The position numbers were made by a program, and so were the translations under genes. The notes under the pieces are model-generated. The model did no database searches and was not told where the DNA came from. It saw only the letters and a program-made list of their open reading frames with translations. Shown here piece after piece: positions 11,738-21,255 of a stretch of 64,000 bases of DNA. Within the stretch, counting starts at the first letter, position 1. Each line of letters begins with the position of its first letter. This stretch comes from Halomonas sp. HL-93 (GTDB taxonomy: Bacteria; Pseudomonadota; Gammaproteobacteria; Pseudomonadales; Halomonadaceae): contig NZ_LT593974.1 in assembly GCF_900086985.1 (NCBI RefSeq), positions 682,001-746,000 on the forward strand. Reading direction: 5' to 3'.

Positions 11738-11760
11738 GAACTTAGCTTAGCGACGTCTGG

Positions 11761-13095
11761 TTAGTAGCCGACCATTAAGCTTGGCAGGCCGGTAATCAAC
11801 CAGGGGAATATGGCCATTAGCACACAGGCCAGTAAGATCAGGGCAACGAATGGTACCACTGCTTTGTAAAGGTCAAGCGTCTCAACGCCGGGCGGAGCCA
11901 CGCCTTTTAAATAGAACAGCGCGTAACCGAACGGTGGTGTCAAAAATGAGGTCTGTAACACCACAGCTACCATGACCACAAACCACAGCATGTCGACTCC
12001 CATGGTTTCCACGATCGGAAGCATGATCGGAAAGCTCAGCAGCACGATGCCGGTCCAGTCCAGAAACATGCCCAGGATAAACACCAGGAAAAGCATCAGA
12101 ATTAACGCGCCAATGGTGCCTCCAGGCATTGCTAGCACCAACTCGCTGATAACATCCATGCCACCGCCGCGTGAGAAGACACCGGTGAAAGCGGTAGCGC
12201 CCACCAGCACCAGCATTACCATGGTAGTGGTTTTGCTTGCTTCAATAAGGGTGTTGAAACACGTTTTAAGCTGGCGATCACCAAAAATCATAAACAGCAT
12301 GAAGGCGATAAAAACACCAATTGCCGAGGCTTCGGTGGCTGTGGCAATGCCGGTGAAGAGTGCACCAAGTACCCCTAGGATCAGCGACATGGGTGGCAGT
12401 ACATATTTCGCTAGCATGATGAGCAGCTCGCGAGTGCTAACACCTGCCCGTTCCTCAGCGGGTACAACAGGCCCATATGATGGCTTTAGATGACAAATAA
12501 TCAGCACGTAGAGCGCATACATGGCCCCCAGCATTAACCCGGGCACCAGGGCGCCAGCAAACAACGCGCCCACGGAAACCGGCGAATAGCTTGCCATCAA
12601 GATCAGCATAATGCTGGGCGGAATCAATATGCCCAAACAACCACTCGCCATGATAACGCCGGTACTTAATCCTTTGTGGTAGCCATATTTGAGCATGGGG
12701 ACCAGGGCAATCATGCCCATCACCGCAATGGAAGCGCCCACGATGCCTGTCGTCGCAGCAAGCAGCACCGAAACCACTACGACTGTCAGTGCTAACCCAC
12801 CACGTAGGTTGGCGAGCAACAGGCGCATGGCGTCAAACATTTTTTCGGTAACGCCTGAGTCGTTCAAAAAGCGTGCCATGAGGATAAAGAGTGGGATGGC
12901 GACAAGAACGTAATTATCCATGGCGTTGCCATAAACGTTATTGATCAACGTCCCCATAACTTGTGTGCCTGGACCTAAAAATGCGCCAACTACTGCGACA
13001 CCACCCAGTACAAATGCCAATGGGTGGCCCATGAAAAGGCCAATCATCAAGCCACCAAACATTACTAACGTCAGCATTTCGGGGCTGATGTTCAT
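11761..13095 (-). CDS. dctM: TRAP transporter large permease DctM
   Basis: Large membrane subunit of a sodium-driven TRAP transporter (444 residues, about 12 membrane segments). Family landmarks include MILFGGLMIGLFMGHPLAF-like N-terminus (here MFGGLMIGLFMGHPLAF) and SGCLGILIPPSIMLI. It carries out substrate translocation with DctQ, fed by the periplasmic DctP. Its start overlaps the dctQ stop by 4 nt, so the two are translationally coupled. The substrate probably is a 2-oxo acid or other carboxylate because the partner binding protein is TakP-like, but this is inferred. Confidence 0.93.
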   Translation of the reverse strand: MNISPEMLTLVMFGGLMIGLFMGHPLAFVLGGVAVVGAFLGPGTQVMGTLINNVYGNAMDNYVLVAIPLFILMARFLNDSGVTEKMFDAMRLLLANLRGGLALTVVVVSVLLAATTGIVGASIAVMGMIALVPMLKYGYHKGLSTGVIMASGCLGILIPPSIMLILMASYSPVSVGALFAGALVPGLMLGAMYALYVLIICHLKPSYGPVVPAEERAGVSTRELLIMLAKYVLPPMSLILGVLGALFTGIATATEASAIGVFIAFMLFMIFGDRQLKTCFNTLIEASKTTTMVMLVLVGATAFTGVFSRGGGMDVISELVLAMPGGTIGALILMLFLVFILGMFLDWTGIVLLSFPIMLPIVETMGVDMLWFVVMVAVVLQTSFLTPPFGYALFYLKGVAPPGVETLDLYKAVVPFVALILLACVLMAIFPWLITGLPSLMVGY

Positions 13096-13595
13096 GTCGT
13101 GGCCTCCTCGCGTAATTGGATAATGGCGCGTAGCACAATCGCGATCGCTTGAAGTAAAATTAGCACTGCTGCGACCAAGATAACTCCCTTAACGGGATAC
13201 ACTGGAATTGACACCATGCCGTAAGTGGTTTCACCGCGACTGAAAGAGCGTATGAAGAAGCTCCAGCCCTGATTGATAAACATCCAGATGAAGGGCACGA
13301 AAAACAGCGCGTAACCCACAAGTGTCAAGACCGCCTGTTTGCGGTTGGATAACAGCCTTTTCAGCACATCGACTTCAACATGCACATGGTGGCGCAATCC
13401 ATAAGCAGCCATCAGCATGAAATGGGCACCAAACAACATTTTGGTGACATCGAAAGCCCAGTCGCTGGGGCGCCCGAGAAAAAAGCGCATCGCCACGTCG
13501 TACAGCACGATCAGCGTTATCAGCGCAATTAACGGTGCCACGATACGTCCAAACAGCTCATTAAACGTATCGATGGCTTTAGCAATCGCATACAT
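13092..13595 (-). CDS. dctQ: TRAP transporter small permease DctQ
   Basis: Small membrane subunit (167 residues, four membrane segments: about residues 15-35, 45-65, 88-108 and 130-152). The conserved motif around LGRPSDWAFDVTKMLFGAHFMLMAAYGLRHHVHVEVD has the DctQ pattern of HVxVD after the second helix. Expressed with dctM through a 4-nt overlap and with dctP upstream across a strong stem-loop. Confidence 0.92.
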   Translation of the reverse strand: MYAIAKAIDTFNELFGRIVAPLIALITLIVLYDVAMRFFLGRPSDWAFDVTKMLFGAHFMLMAAYGLRHHVHVEVDVLKRLLSNRKQAVLTLVGYALFFVPFIWMFINQGWSFFIRSFSRGETTYGMVSIPVYPVKGVILVAAVLILLQAIAIVLRAIIQLREEATT

Positions 13596-13618
13596 GGAGG
13601 TTCTCCAAGTTCCGCACT

Positions 13619-13655
13619 TAAGATCGCCTCAGCGCACTGCGCTGAGGCGATCTTT
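13619..13655 (-). promoter_or_regulatory. Intercistronic stem-loop between dctP and dctQ
   Basis: Perfect 15-16 bp inverted repeat AGATCGCCTCAGCGC / GCGCTGAGGCGATCT with a 2-3 nt loop, 11 nt after the dctP stop. On the transcribed minus strand it is not followed by a good T-run, so it looks like an mRNA-stabilising or partial-termination hairpin that raises binding protein over permease. Confidence 0.7.
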
Positions 13656-13665
13656 TAACCAGGGT

Positions 13666-14769
13666 TTAGAGGCAGGCTTCGATTTCTTCGAGGTCGGGAA
13701 GGTTGCTGATAGAGCGACTCATGTTGAAGGGCACCGTGAGATCACGCCAAGTGGCGTAGTGCTCCATGTAGCTCACCATTGAATGGTAGATCTTGGCGTG
13801 CATGGGGTCTTCGCAAGCGCCTTCGACAATCACCCGGTTGGTGATGTTTTGAATTTCTTCAAGGTCTTCGGCGGGCAGCGGGTGGATTTCCATGCCGTCT
13901 TCGATGAATTTTTCGGTAGCTTCGGTGGACTCACGCTCAGACCAGGCAAGTGACCAGGCCATGGTGGCTTCTGCGGCGATTTTTAGCGCTTCTTGGGTAT
14001 CTTCCGACAGCTCATCCCAGGCGTCTTTGTTGATCATTACACCGAAAACACTGGCAGACTGGTGCCAGCCTGGCACTGACCAATGCTCAGCAACTTCGCC
14101 AAACCCAGCCTTATAGTCGACCCCCGGCGTTGAGAATTCGCCAGCGTCAATCACGCCGCGCTCCAGCGCTTGGTATACTTCACCACCCGCGAGGGTGACT
14201 TGTGAACCGCCGAGTTCTTCAAGCACCCGACCCTGGTCGCGGCCAGACAAGCGCAGCCGTTTGCCGTCGAGGTCGGCAATGCTTTCAATAGGCGTGCCAC
14301 CCATGAAGCCTGATTCGTTATTGGTAATGCCGTAAGGCAAATACACCATGTTGTAGTCGCCATAGACTTCTTGATAAAGGTCCCAGCCGCCCCACTGCAG
14401 GATCCAGTTCATGTAGTCCACGCCGTTAAACAAGCTTGACGTAGTGGCTAGGGGTGAGAATGCCGGGCTGCGGCCTGCCCAGTAGCCGGGCCAATCGCCA
14501 GCGGCTTCAATGCTGCCGGTTTCTGTGGCATCAAATACTTCGGTACCAGGCATCAGTGTGCCGCCTGAGCGGAAGTTGATTTCAAGCTCATCACCGACCA
14601 GGCGATTAACCAGATCAACCCAGTGCTCATCAATTTTGATCAAATCCAGGTTGTCAGGCCACGTGGATGTCATGGTCCATTCTTGTTGGGCGTGAGCGGT
14701 CGAGGAGATTGCCGCCAGTGCAACACCGGCCGCTAGGCTTGTAATGGCAAACTTGGCAGTTTTTTTCAT
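13666..14769 (-). CDS. dctP: TRAP transporter substrate-binding protein (TakP-like DctP)
   Basis: Periplasmic binding protein of 367 residues. Signal peptide MKKTAKFAITSLAAGVALAA ends at AHA before QQEWTMTSTWP. The mid-protein block DLDGKRLRLSGRDQGRVLEELGG and then GGEVYQALERGVIDAGEF carries the conserved arginine and glycine residues that bind the carboxylate in TRAP proteins and resembles the 2-oxo acid binder TakP, which is also long and forms dimers. AGGACC upstream of the ATG is the ribosome-binding site. It heads the dctPQM operon. Confidence 0.92.
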   Translation of the reverse strand: MKKTAKFAITSLAAGVALAAISSTAHAQQEWTMTSTWPDNLDLIKIDEHWVDLVNRLVGDELEINFRSGGTLMPGTEVFDATETGSIEAAGDWPGYWAGRSPAFSPLATTSSLFNGVDYMNWILQWGGWDLYQEVYGDYNMVYLPYGITNNESGFMGGTPIESIADLDGKRLRLSGRDQGRVLEELGGSQVTLAGGEVYQALERGVIDAGEFSTPGVDYKAGFGEVAEHWSVPGWHQSASVFGVMINKDAWDELSEDTQEALKIAAEATMAWSLAWSERESTEATEKFIEDGMEIHPLPAEDLEEIQNITNRVIVEGACEDPMHAKIYHSMVSYMEHYATWRDLTVPFNMSRSISNLPDLEEIEACL

Positions 14770-15093
14770 GTTGTAGGTCCTGTTGGTTGCCGTTTTGATT
14801 TATTTAGAGTTTTTAGATGCAGTTAGTGCAGTTGGCATGCGTTACGTTTACGTAAAGGGGTATGTTGCCCTGCATGGTTAAATTAGCACACTCAGGCCAT
14901 TGCAATGCAATATCAGTGATTGGCTAAATCGAGGGTCAAAAAATGCTTGTTGAAACATTATTTTTCTCATAAAAAACATTTTGTTAGCGTTTTTTATAGC
15001 GCCGGTGGCGAAGGCTTCTAAGTGTGAAAAACGTTGAAAGGGGCGCTTAAGTGCAACCAAAGTTGTAAGCTGTTTGCCTATTGAGGAGACTTT
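14770..15093. promoter_or_regulatory. Divergent intergenic region with a palindromic operator
   Basis: This 324-bp gap between dctP (minus) and tmcA (plus) has no gene. It holds a perfect 6-1-6 palindrome ATTGCAATGCAAT at 14899-14911 and a second inverted repeat TTACG-TTTA-CGTAA near 14842-14855, both suited to bind a dimeric repressor controlling dctPQM. No regulator gene is adjacent. The rest is A/T-rich. Confidence 0.4.
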
Positions 15094-17271
15094 ATGCCGC
15101 CTTTATTTAATGACACTGAAGTGGTGTCACGATCAATCGCGCTGCTGGTTCGGCATGCAGAGCGATTAGCGAGGCGGCGCTGGCGTCAGCTTGTCTGGCT
15201 ACAGGGCGATACAGAGCGTTGCCAAGCGCTTGCTGTCGCACTGTGGCAGGCGCAATCTTGGTGCTCGCCCTTGTGGGTGGCCGAAGGTGCCCCTGTCACT
15301 CCTGCGCTCAAAGCTGGTCGGTCCACTACCCGGTTAGGCTCTGAGCATCAGCTTGTGGTTGTTGATGCTCACTCTGCCGCTGGTGGCTTCAATCCTGATG
15401 CGCTGGGTGCAATAGGGGGAACGTTGGCAGCAGGCGGGCTATTGGTGCTGATAACACCCCAAGGCTGGGGGCAGCAGCCTGATCCTGACTACGCTCGTAT
15501 TGCTGATTACCCCTGGCAGTGGTCAGCGCTTTCGTCTCATTACCTAGCACGCCTTGCCAATCAACTGGCCACATCGGCGGATATTATTCACTGGGCCCCC
15601 GATACCTTCCCAAGGCTTGGTCGGCTTCGCGCCGCTCCGCAAGCCTTTGAAACTCCTTTAGATACAGAGTGCATTACCAGGGATCAAGCGGCCGCCGTTA
15701 GCGCCTTGGTGAGTCTTAAACGTCGTCGGCCTTTGGTGATGACAGCCGATCGGGGGCGAGGTAAAAGCGCAGCGTTGGGCATAGCCTGTGCCCGATTATT
15801 GCAGACGAAAACATCGCGGGTGGTTGTCACCGCGCCGGGCCTAGCCGCAGTGGACAGCATGTTTGCGCGAGTAGCGGCCCTGTGTCCAGACGGGCAACGT
15901 ATCGCCACTGATCGATTTGTTCTCGCCAACGGAGCAGAGCTTCTGTTCATGAAGCCCGATGCGCTTAGCGAGCAGGTAAAAGCCGGCATCTTAGGCGGCG
16001 ATGGCAGCTATTTAATGGTCGATGAAGCCGCTGCGCTTCCGCCGGCGTTATTGACGCAGTGGTTGGCGGCCTTTCCAAGAATTGCCTTTGCGACCACCGT
16101 GCACGGCTACGAAGGTTCGGGGCGGGGGTTCGCATTGCGCTTTCGTCACGTGCTGGATGCTCAGACGCCGGATTGGAAGGCGATAACGCTTAACACGCCG
16201 GTACGTTGGCAGGCAGAGGACCCCCTAGAAGCAACGCTTAATCAACTATTGTTGTTGAAAGCCCCGTTGCCAGCAGCAAGTACAGTGTTACCGGCATTGC
16301 CTTCATCGCAGGAAGTGAGCAGGGAGATGCTGGCCCAGCACGAGGGAGAGCTTGCTCAACTGTTTGGTCTTTTAGTGCAGTCTCATTATCGCACTACCCC
16401 AAGCGACTTACGCCAGTTGCTGGATGGCCCCGACATGGGATTGCGCGTTGTTGGTCAACGCTCTCAACCACAGGCGGTGCTGGTGACCCGGGAAGAGGGC
16501 GGTTTTGCGCCAGCGCTTGCCGAACAGGTTGCGCGCGGTGAGCGTCGGCCCCAAGGGCATTTGATGGCGCAGTCGCTGGCGGCGCATTCAGGCTGCCGTG
16601 AGGCATTGACGGCACGCTGGCGGCGTGTAGCGCGGATTGCCTGCCACCCAAGCCATCGTCGTCAAGGATTAGGACGAGCGCTACTGCGCGATGATCAACG
16701 CCAAGCCGCCCATCAGGGCATTATGCTGTATGGCGCGACCTTTGGTGCCGATGCCGGGCTGGTACGTTTTTGGCGCGCCCTAGGGTTCGTCACAGTACGT
16801 CTAGGGGTGACACGTGAAGCGTCAAGCGGCGAGTTTGCGGTCATGGTGGCATGCGCCTTGAATCAGGAGGGAGAGAAGGTGCTGAATACTCTGCGCGAGC
16901 GGTTTGCCGCCTTGCTGCCTAGCTTACTCGCCTTTGAGCTGTCGCGTTTACCCGCAGCGGTTGTGAGCTTGGTGATTAACGAACTGCCTGAAAAGCCGTT
17001 AACCGAGGTCGAGTGGCAGGATATTGATGATGTGGCGACAGCATACCGGGCGCCGGCACTGGCTCGGGCGTCCTTGCAGGCTTTGGCGCGCGAAGCGAGT
17101 CGCTGGCCGCTAACGGATGCGGGTCAACTAGCACACCAGCAACTCGCCACCTGGGCCTTCCAGAATCAACCGCTAGCCGATGCGCCGGGCGACTCCGTAC
17201 GAGCTCTGCGGGAGGTTGTAAAAACGTTAAGGGCCCAACGGCCGCTTTCCCCCACCGCCGTGGACCGTTAA
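15094..17271 (+). CDS. tmcA: tRNA(Met) cytidine acetyltransferase
   Basis: Makes N4-acetylcytidine at the wobble base of elongator tRNA-Met using acetyl-CoA and ATP (725 residues). The RNA-helicase-like ATPase module has Walker A TADRGRGKSAALG near residue 215 and Walker B YLMVDEAAALP near residue 310. The GNAT acetyltransferase module follows, with the CoA loop RIACHPSHRRQGLGRALL near residue 520. The C-terminal 130 residues are the tRNA-binding tail. GAGGAG 8 nt upstream supports the ATG. It is followed at 32 bp by pepD on the same strand. Confidence 0.93.
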   Translation: MPPLFNDTEVVSRSIALLVRHAERLARRRWRQLVWLQGDTERCQALAVALWQAQSWCSPLWVAEGAPVTPALKAGRSTTRLGSEHQLVVVDAHSAAGGFNPDALGAIGGTLAAGGLLVLITPQGWGQQPDPDYARIADYPWQWSALSSHYLARLANQLATSADIIHWAPDTFPRLGRLRAAPQAFETPLDTECITRDQAAAVSALVSLKRRRPLVMTADRGRGKSAALGIACARLLQTKTSRVVVTAPGLAAVDSMFARVAALCPDGQRIATDRFVLANGAELLFMKPDALSEQVKAGILGGDGSYLMVDEAAALPPALLTQWLAAFPRIAFATTVHGYEGSGRGFALRFRHVLDAQTPDWKAITLNTPVRWQAEDPLEATLNQLLLLKAPLPAASTVLPALPSSQEVSREMLAQHEGELAQLFGLLVQSHYRTTPSDLRQLLDGPDMGLRVVGQRSQPQAVLVTREEGGFAPALAEQVARGERRPQGHLMAQSLAAHSGCREALTARWRRVARIACHPSHRRQGLGRALLRDDQRQAAHQGIMLYGATFGADAGLVRFWRALGFVTVRLGVTREASSGEFAVMVACALNQEGEKVLNTLRERFAALLPSLLAFELSRLPAAVVSLVINELPEKPLTEVEWQDIDDVATAYRAPALARASLQALAREASRWPLTDAGQLAHQQLATWAFQNQPLADAPGDSVRALREVVKTLRAQRPLSPTAVDR

Positions 17272-17303
17272 AGTAAATGGGTTATCCATGATAAAGAGTT
17301 CCC

Positions 17304-18767
17304 ATGAACGAACATCTTGACTCGCTTAGCCCTGTGCTTGTGTGGCGGCACTTTCGTACGCTGTGTAATACTCCCCGTCCATCCGGGCATGAGGCGCACC
17401 TTGTCGCCGTGCTGGAGAAATGGGCCGAGTCGCAGGGCATTGCCCATGATCGTGACGCCTTTGGTAATTTACGCCTGTGTAAGGCGGCTACTCCAGGGTA
17501 TGGTCATATCCCAGGGCTTATTTTGCAGGGCCATCTGGATATGGTGGCCCAAGCCAATGCCGGGCACGCGCATGACTTTCAACGGGATCCGATTGCGACC
17601 TATGTCGCCGATGGCTGGCTGCATGCCCAGGGCACAACGCTCGGGGCTGATAATGGCTTGGGGGTAGCCGCGATTTTAGCGCTGCTTGAAGACCCTGAAC
17701 TCACACATGGTCCCCTGGAAGCTTTATTTACGCTTGAGGAAGAAAGTTCAATGGGCGGTGCGCTGCACTTGGCCGATGATTGGCTCGAAGGAAAGCAACT
17801 GCTGAATCTGGACAGCGAGGATCATGGCGAGGTGTTTATTGGCTGTGCGGGTGGGGCCGATGTGGTCGTGAATGCACAGTTGCCCACCGCCGAACTGAGG
17901 ACTGACGAGTGTGTGCTAAAACTGTCGCTAACGGGGTTGAAGGGCGGCCATTCAGGCATGGATATTCATCAGCCGCTGGGTAATGCTAATCGGCTGTTGG
18001 TGCGCGTACTGCGGGCGCTGGAGCAAGTCGATGCCAGGCTGCTCAATTATCAGGGCGGTACATTACGCAACGCGATACCCCGGGAAGCCTTTGCCGACAT
18101 CGCGCTGCCCGCTGACGAGCAGCAGGAGGCAGTGGGGATTGTCAGTCAACTAGCGCAAACCTTGCAGCGTGAGTTGGGCAGTGGCGATGCAGGTCTGCAG
18201 CTCGTCGCTGAGCCGGTTAGCCCTGCAAACGCCGAGCCGCTTACGTTGGACGCCAGCACCATGCTGGTCGCGGCGTTGCATGCCGCTCCGTGCGGTGTCG
18301 AGCGGATGAGCGCCGACGTGCCCGGTGTGGTCGAGACGTCTAATAATCTTGGGGTCGTAAGCCTTGAAGCGGGGCGTTTTCATCTCTGTGCGCTGGTGCG
18401 TTCGCTACACGACAGCGCCGTGGCGGCTATGGCAGACCGCTTTAAAGCACTGTTTGGACTGATTGGCGCGCGGGTCAACGTTGAAAATGCCTATCCCGGC
18501 TGGGCGCCCAATCCGGATGGCGCGCTGCTCAAGCGCTTTAAAGTCTGCCACCAGGCGCTCTTGGGGCAAGCCCCCGCGGTGAAAGTCATCCATGCAGGGC
18601 TTGAGTGCGGTATTCTAGGCAGTAAGTACCCGCATCTCGATATGATTTCGTTTGGTCCGACGATTCGCGGCGCGCACTCCCCGGACGAGCGGGTTGAGTT
18701 GGCAACAGTGGATGAGTTTTGGTGCTTGTTGCGTGCGCTGGTGGAAGATCTAGCGAATAAACCCTAA
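17304..18767 (+). CDS. pepD: Aminoacyl-histidine dipeptidase (peptidase D)
   Basis: M20-family zinc dipeptidase of 487 residues, cleaving Xaa-His dipeptides such as carnosine. Metal ligands and catalytic residues are visible: the His of LQGHLDMVAQ, the bridging Asp of GADNGLG, the Glu pair of TLEEESSMGG, the Asp in LNLDSEDHGE and a late His in GAHSPDERV. The lid domain is inserted between. Cytosolic, with no signal peptide. It shares the tmcA direction and is closed by a stem-loop. Confidence 0.94.
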   Translation: MNEHLDSLSPVLVWRHFRTLCNTPRPSGHEAHLVAVLEKWAESQGIAHDRDAFGNLRLCKAATPGYGHIPGLILQGHLDMVAQANAGHAHDFQRDPIATYVADGWLHAQGTTLGADNGLGVAAILALLEDPELTHGPLEALFTLEEESSMGGALHLADDWLEGKQLLNLDSEDHGEVFIGCAGGADVVVNAQLPTAELRTDECVLKLSLTGLKGGHSGMDIHQPLGNANRLLVRVLRALEQVDARLLNYQGGTLRNAIPREAFADIALPADEQQEAVGIVSQLAQTLQRELGSGDAGLQLVAEPVSPANAEPLTLDASTMLVAALHAAPCGVERMSADVPGVVETSNNLGVVSLEAGRFHLCALVRSLHDSAVAAMADRFKALFGLIGARVNVENAYPGWAPNPDGALLKRFKVCHQALLGQAPAVKVIHAGLECGILGSKYPHLDMISFGPTIRGAHSPDERVELATVDEFWCLLRALVEDLANKP

Positions 18768-18772
18768 CTCAA

Positions 18773-18795
18773 AACGGCACCCTCTGGGTGCCGTT
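18773..18795 (+). terminator. Stem-loop terminator after pepD
   Basis: Perfect 10-bp stem AACGGCACCC, loop TCT, GGGTGCCGTT; the T-run is weak (TTGGCG), but position 5 bp after the stop and between convergent genes supports a terminator. Confidence 0.65.
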
Positions 18796-18841
18796 GGCGT
18801 ATTGATGCAGTGATTTCCCACACTTGGTTACTGGAACAGGC

Positions 18842-19318
18842 TTATTTGCTGAGATAAGCGTTGAGCATCCAGACGGTTTTTTCCTGCTCGCGAATGTAGT
18901 CACTTGCTTGCGATGCGGTGCCCTCGTCGTCGGCGTCTGACGCGATGGATAGCAGTTCGCGCTGGAGTTCGATCAGCGCTTGATAGCCGCGTAATACGCC
19001 GTTGACGCAGGCAGTGCCGTCGTGAACATCCTTATCTTCCTGGATACGAGAGAGCTTCACGTAGTCGCTGTAGGCATGAACCGGATTATGGCCCAGGGTG
19101 AGGATACGCTCGGCAACTTCATCAACCTTGGTGAGTAGGTCGGTGTAAAACTCCTCGAATTTGGCATGCAGTTCGAAAAAATCGTTACCCCTTACATTCC
19201 AGTGATAACCGCGAACGTTCATGTAAAAAATTTGATAGTTGGCTAGCAGGTGGTTGAGTTTTTCTGCCAACTGGCTGGCACTGCCTTCGTGAAGGCCGAT
19301 GCTGTTAGTATCGGACAT
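18842..19318 (-). CDS. dps: DNA starvation/stationary-phase protection protein Dps
   Basis: Ferritin-like dodecameric protein of 158 residues that oxidises and stores iron with peroxide and protects DNA. The inter-subunit ferroxidase site is visible: His in YHWNVRG, then HAKFEEFYTDL and DEVAERI, with W43-type Trp preceding. The lysine-rich N-terminal DNA-binding tail of E. coli Dps is missing, so DNA binding is uncertain. AGGAGG lies 6 nt upstream of the ATG. Its 162-bp upstream gap shows a small hairpin (GTCGC/GCGAC) in the leader but no clear OxyR site that I could defend. Confidence 0.93.
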   Translation of the reverse strand: MSDTNSIGLHEGSASQLAEKLNHLLANYQIFYMNVRGYHWNVRGNDFFELHAKFEEFYTDLLTKVDEVAERILTLGHNPVHAYSDYVKLSRIQEDKDVHDGTACVNGVLRGYQALIELQRELLSIASDADDEGTASQASDYIREQEKTVWMLNAYLSK

Positions 19319-19480
19319 ATCCTGCCTCCTTAATGGGCGTCGCTAAGCGGCGACTAATGTTAGTCATTAGGGTAAGGGGTGACGGTATCGCTGCAAAGCA
19401 AGCTTTTTGCATGGCAGCCATAGCGCCAGCCCATTACCCATCAACCGATACTTATTCAATGCTGGCGAGGCCGCTGCTTT

Positions 19481-20617
19481 TCAAGGGTAGGACGCCTGCC
19501 ATAGTCGAATCAGGCTTTCACAGCGTGCTTCAAGCAGCTCTGCTGTGCGCGGCAACGCCTCGGTTAACGTCATGGGGCCGTCGACAAGCGCAAAAGCGGC
19601 GGTGACGCCTTCCTGCAAGCAGGCTTCCCAGCCATCGCCCAGACTGCCCGCTAATACAATCACCGGTGTTTGTTGCTGCGCGGCCGCCCGCGCAACGCCG
19701 ATAGGGGTTTTGCCAGCGAGGCTTTGGCCGTCCAGGCGACCCTCACCGGTAATCACCAAGTCCGCCCGGTCGAGCAAGGTGGCAAAGCCGGCTTGCTGCA
19801 TCAGCATCTCAATGCCTGGCCTTAATCTGGCGTTAAGAAACGCCCGCGCGGCAAAGCCCATGCCGCCCGCAGCGCCCGCGCCGGGAAGCTCGCGGTGATC
19901 ATCACCTAACACCTGGGCGGTTATGTCGGCAAAGTGACTCAGCGCTTGATCAAGCTGTTTCACTTGGGCGGGCGTCGCGCCCTTTTGCGGGCCAAAAACA
20001 GCGCTTGCCCCACGATCGCCTAATAGCGGGTTATCGACATCCACCGCGGCTTCAACGTCCAACTGTCGGAGCCTTGAATCCAGCCCCTCTAACGATAGTG
20101 ACGCCAAGTCGGCGAGTGCCGCTCCGCCGGGCGACAGCGGTTGTCCATGGGTGTCGAGCAAGCGAGCGCCAAGCGCTTGAAGCATGCCAGCGCCACCATC
20201 GTTGGTGGCGCTGCCACCTAACAGCAGCAGTGCTTTTTCTGCGCCTTGATCGAGTGCCGCAAGGAACAGTTGGCCTACGCCATAAGTAGAGGTATAACGG
20301 GCATCGCGTTCGTTATCGGCAAGCGGTTGCAAGCCGCTGGCTTCTGCCAGTTCAATAAACGCGGTACGCTGGTCAGCAAGCCAGCCCCACGAAGCTAAGC
20401 GTGGGCGCCCCAGGGCATCCTGTACCGTTTGTTGGCGGCGTTCTGCACCCGTCGCTGCGATCAGTGCGTCAAGGCTGCCCTCTCCACCATCTGCCAGCGG
20501 GCAGATGAGCGGCTGAAGGTGAGGGGCGGCCCGTGCTGCGCCTCGGGCCATAGCGAGTGCTGCGTTTTCGGCGCTCAGTGCATCTTTAAAGCTATCGGGA
20601 CAAAATAGGATATGCAT
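19481..20617 (-). CDS. Glycerate kinase (GlxK/GarK type)
   Basis: Phosphorylates D-glycerate (usually at C2) with ATP, 378 residues. The family N-terminus MHILFCPDSFKDALSAENAA contains the conserved DSFK, and ADGGEGS, LGGSATNDGGAGM and VITGEGRLDGQS are the remaining signatures. Start ATG 20617 has GAGGG upstream; the open frame extends to 20695 but with no family sequence. Isolated from glyoxylate or galactarate genes here, so whether it serves GarK- or GlxK-type metabolism is open. Confidence 0.92.
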   Translation of the reverse strand: MHILFCPDSFKDALSAENAALAMARGAARAAPHLQPLICPLADGGEGSLDALIAATGAERRQQTVQDALGRPRLASWGWLADQRTAFIELAEASGLQPLADNERDARYTSTYGVGQLFLAALDQGAEKALLLLGGSATNDGGAGMLQALGARLLDTHGQPLSPGGAALADLASLSLEGLDSRLRQLDVEAAVDVDNPLLGDRGASAVFGPQKGATPAQVKQLDQALSHFADITAQVLGDDHRELPGAGAAGGMGFAARAFLNARLRPGIEMLMQQAGFATLLDRADLVITGEGRLDGQSLAGKTPIGVARAAAQQQTPVIVLAGSLGDGWEACLQEGVTAAFALVDGPMTLTEALPRTAELLEARCESLIRLWQASYP

Positions 20618-20709
20618 GGGCACCCTCTTCGTCGAACATGGTCTATAGGCTGAGCTTAGCGCGCAGTGCTTTGGCAAACCAGCATCATCCTTCAATCCAA
20701 GGAGCGGTC

Positions 20710-21255
20710 ATGAAGTTAACTCCTATTAGTTTCATATGCATGCTCGCCCTTGGCGGATGCCAGGCCATTCCGTCATCGCTGCCCAGTGCCGAGCCACCGC
20801 CGGCTGAGTCGTGCTACTTCCCAATCGAAGATCCTTCAACCTTAACTGCCAGTGTCGATGTGCTGACGGAGTGGGGCTTCAGCTTGGACGCGAGCGATAC
20901 TCAGTTAGGCCTATTGAGCGCCAGCCGTGAGAAAGAGTTGTATGGCTACTCTGAACTTTACGCCTCGCCGCATTATCGTTCGCGCTCTTCAATGAGTGTG
21001 TTTGGTGGTGTGGGCGGTGGCGGTGGAACGCGGCTCGGGGTCGGCTTGAGTGGTGGCTTTGGCCAATCTCCTACCGAGATAGAGCGGGTATCGTTGCTAT
21101 GGGATCGCGAGCATATGCGGGTGTCGCGCGATATCCGCCGGTTTGATCAATACGGCAGTTTACGCGAGGGGCGTAGCGCGAGTACTGAGGCGTTCTGCCA
21201 GCGTTTACAGCATGCCCTCGACGCGCATGCGGCCACAGGAGAGCGTTCACCATGA
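20710..21255 (+). CDS. Putative lipoprotein, first gene of the ZevAB-like operon
   Basis: 181 residues with a lipoprotein signal (MKLTPISFICMLALGGC, lipobox LGGC). A glycine-rich patch (GGVGGGGGTRLGVGLSGGFG) in the middle and a conserved-looking C-terminal domain follow; I do not recognise a named family. AAGGAG upstream fixes ATG 20710. Its stop overlaps the next gene by 4 nt, and four genes follow in tight overlaps, so it is likely co-expressed with the metal-transport pair and may help it at the outer membrane; that is inference. Confidence 0.75.
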   Translation: MKLTPISFICMLALGGCQAIPSSLPSAEPPPAESCYFPIEDPSTLTASVDVLTEWGFSLDASDTQLGLLSASREKELYGYSELYASPHYRSRSSMSVFGGVGGGGGTRLGVGLSGGFGQSPTEIERVSLLWDREHMRVSRDIRRFDQYGSLREGRSASTEAFCQRLQHALDAHAATGERSP

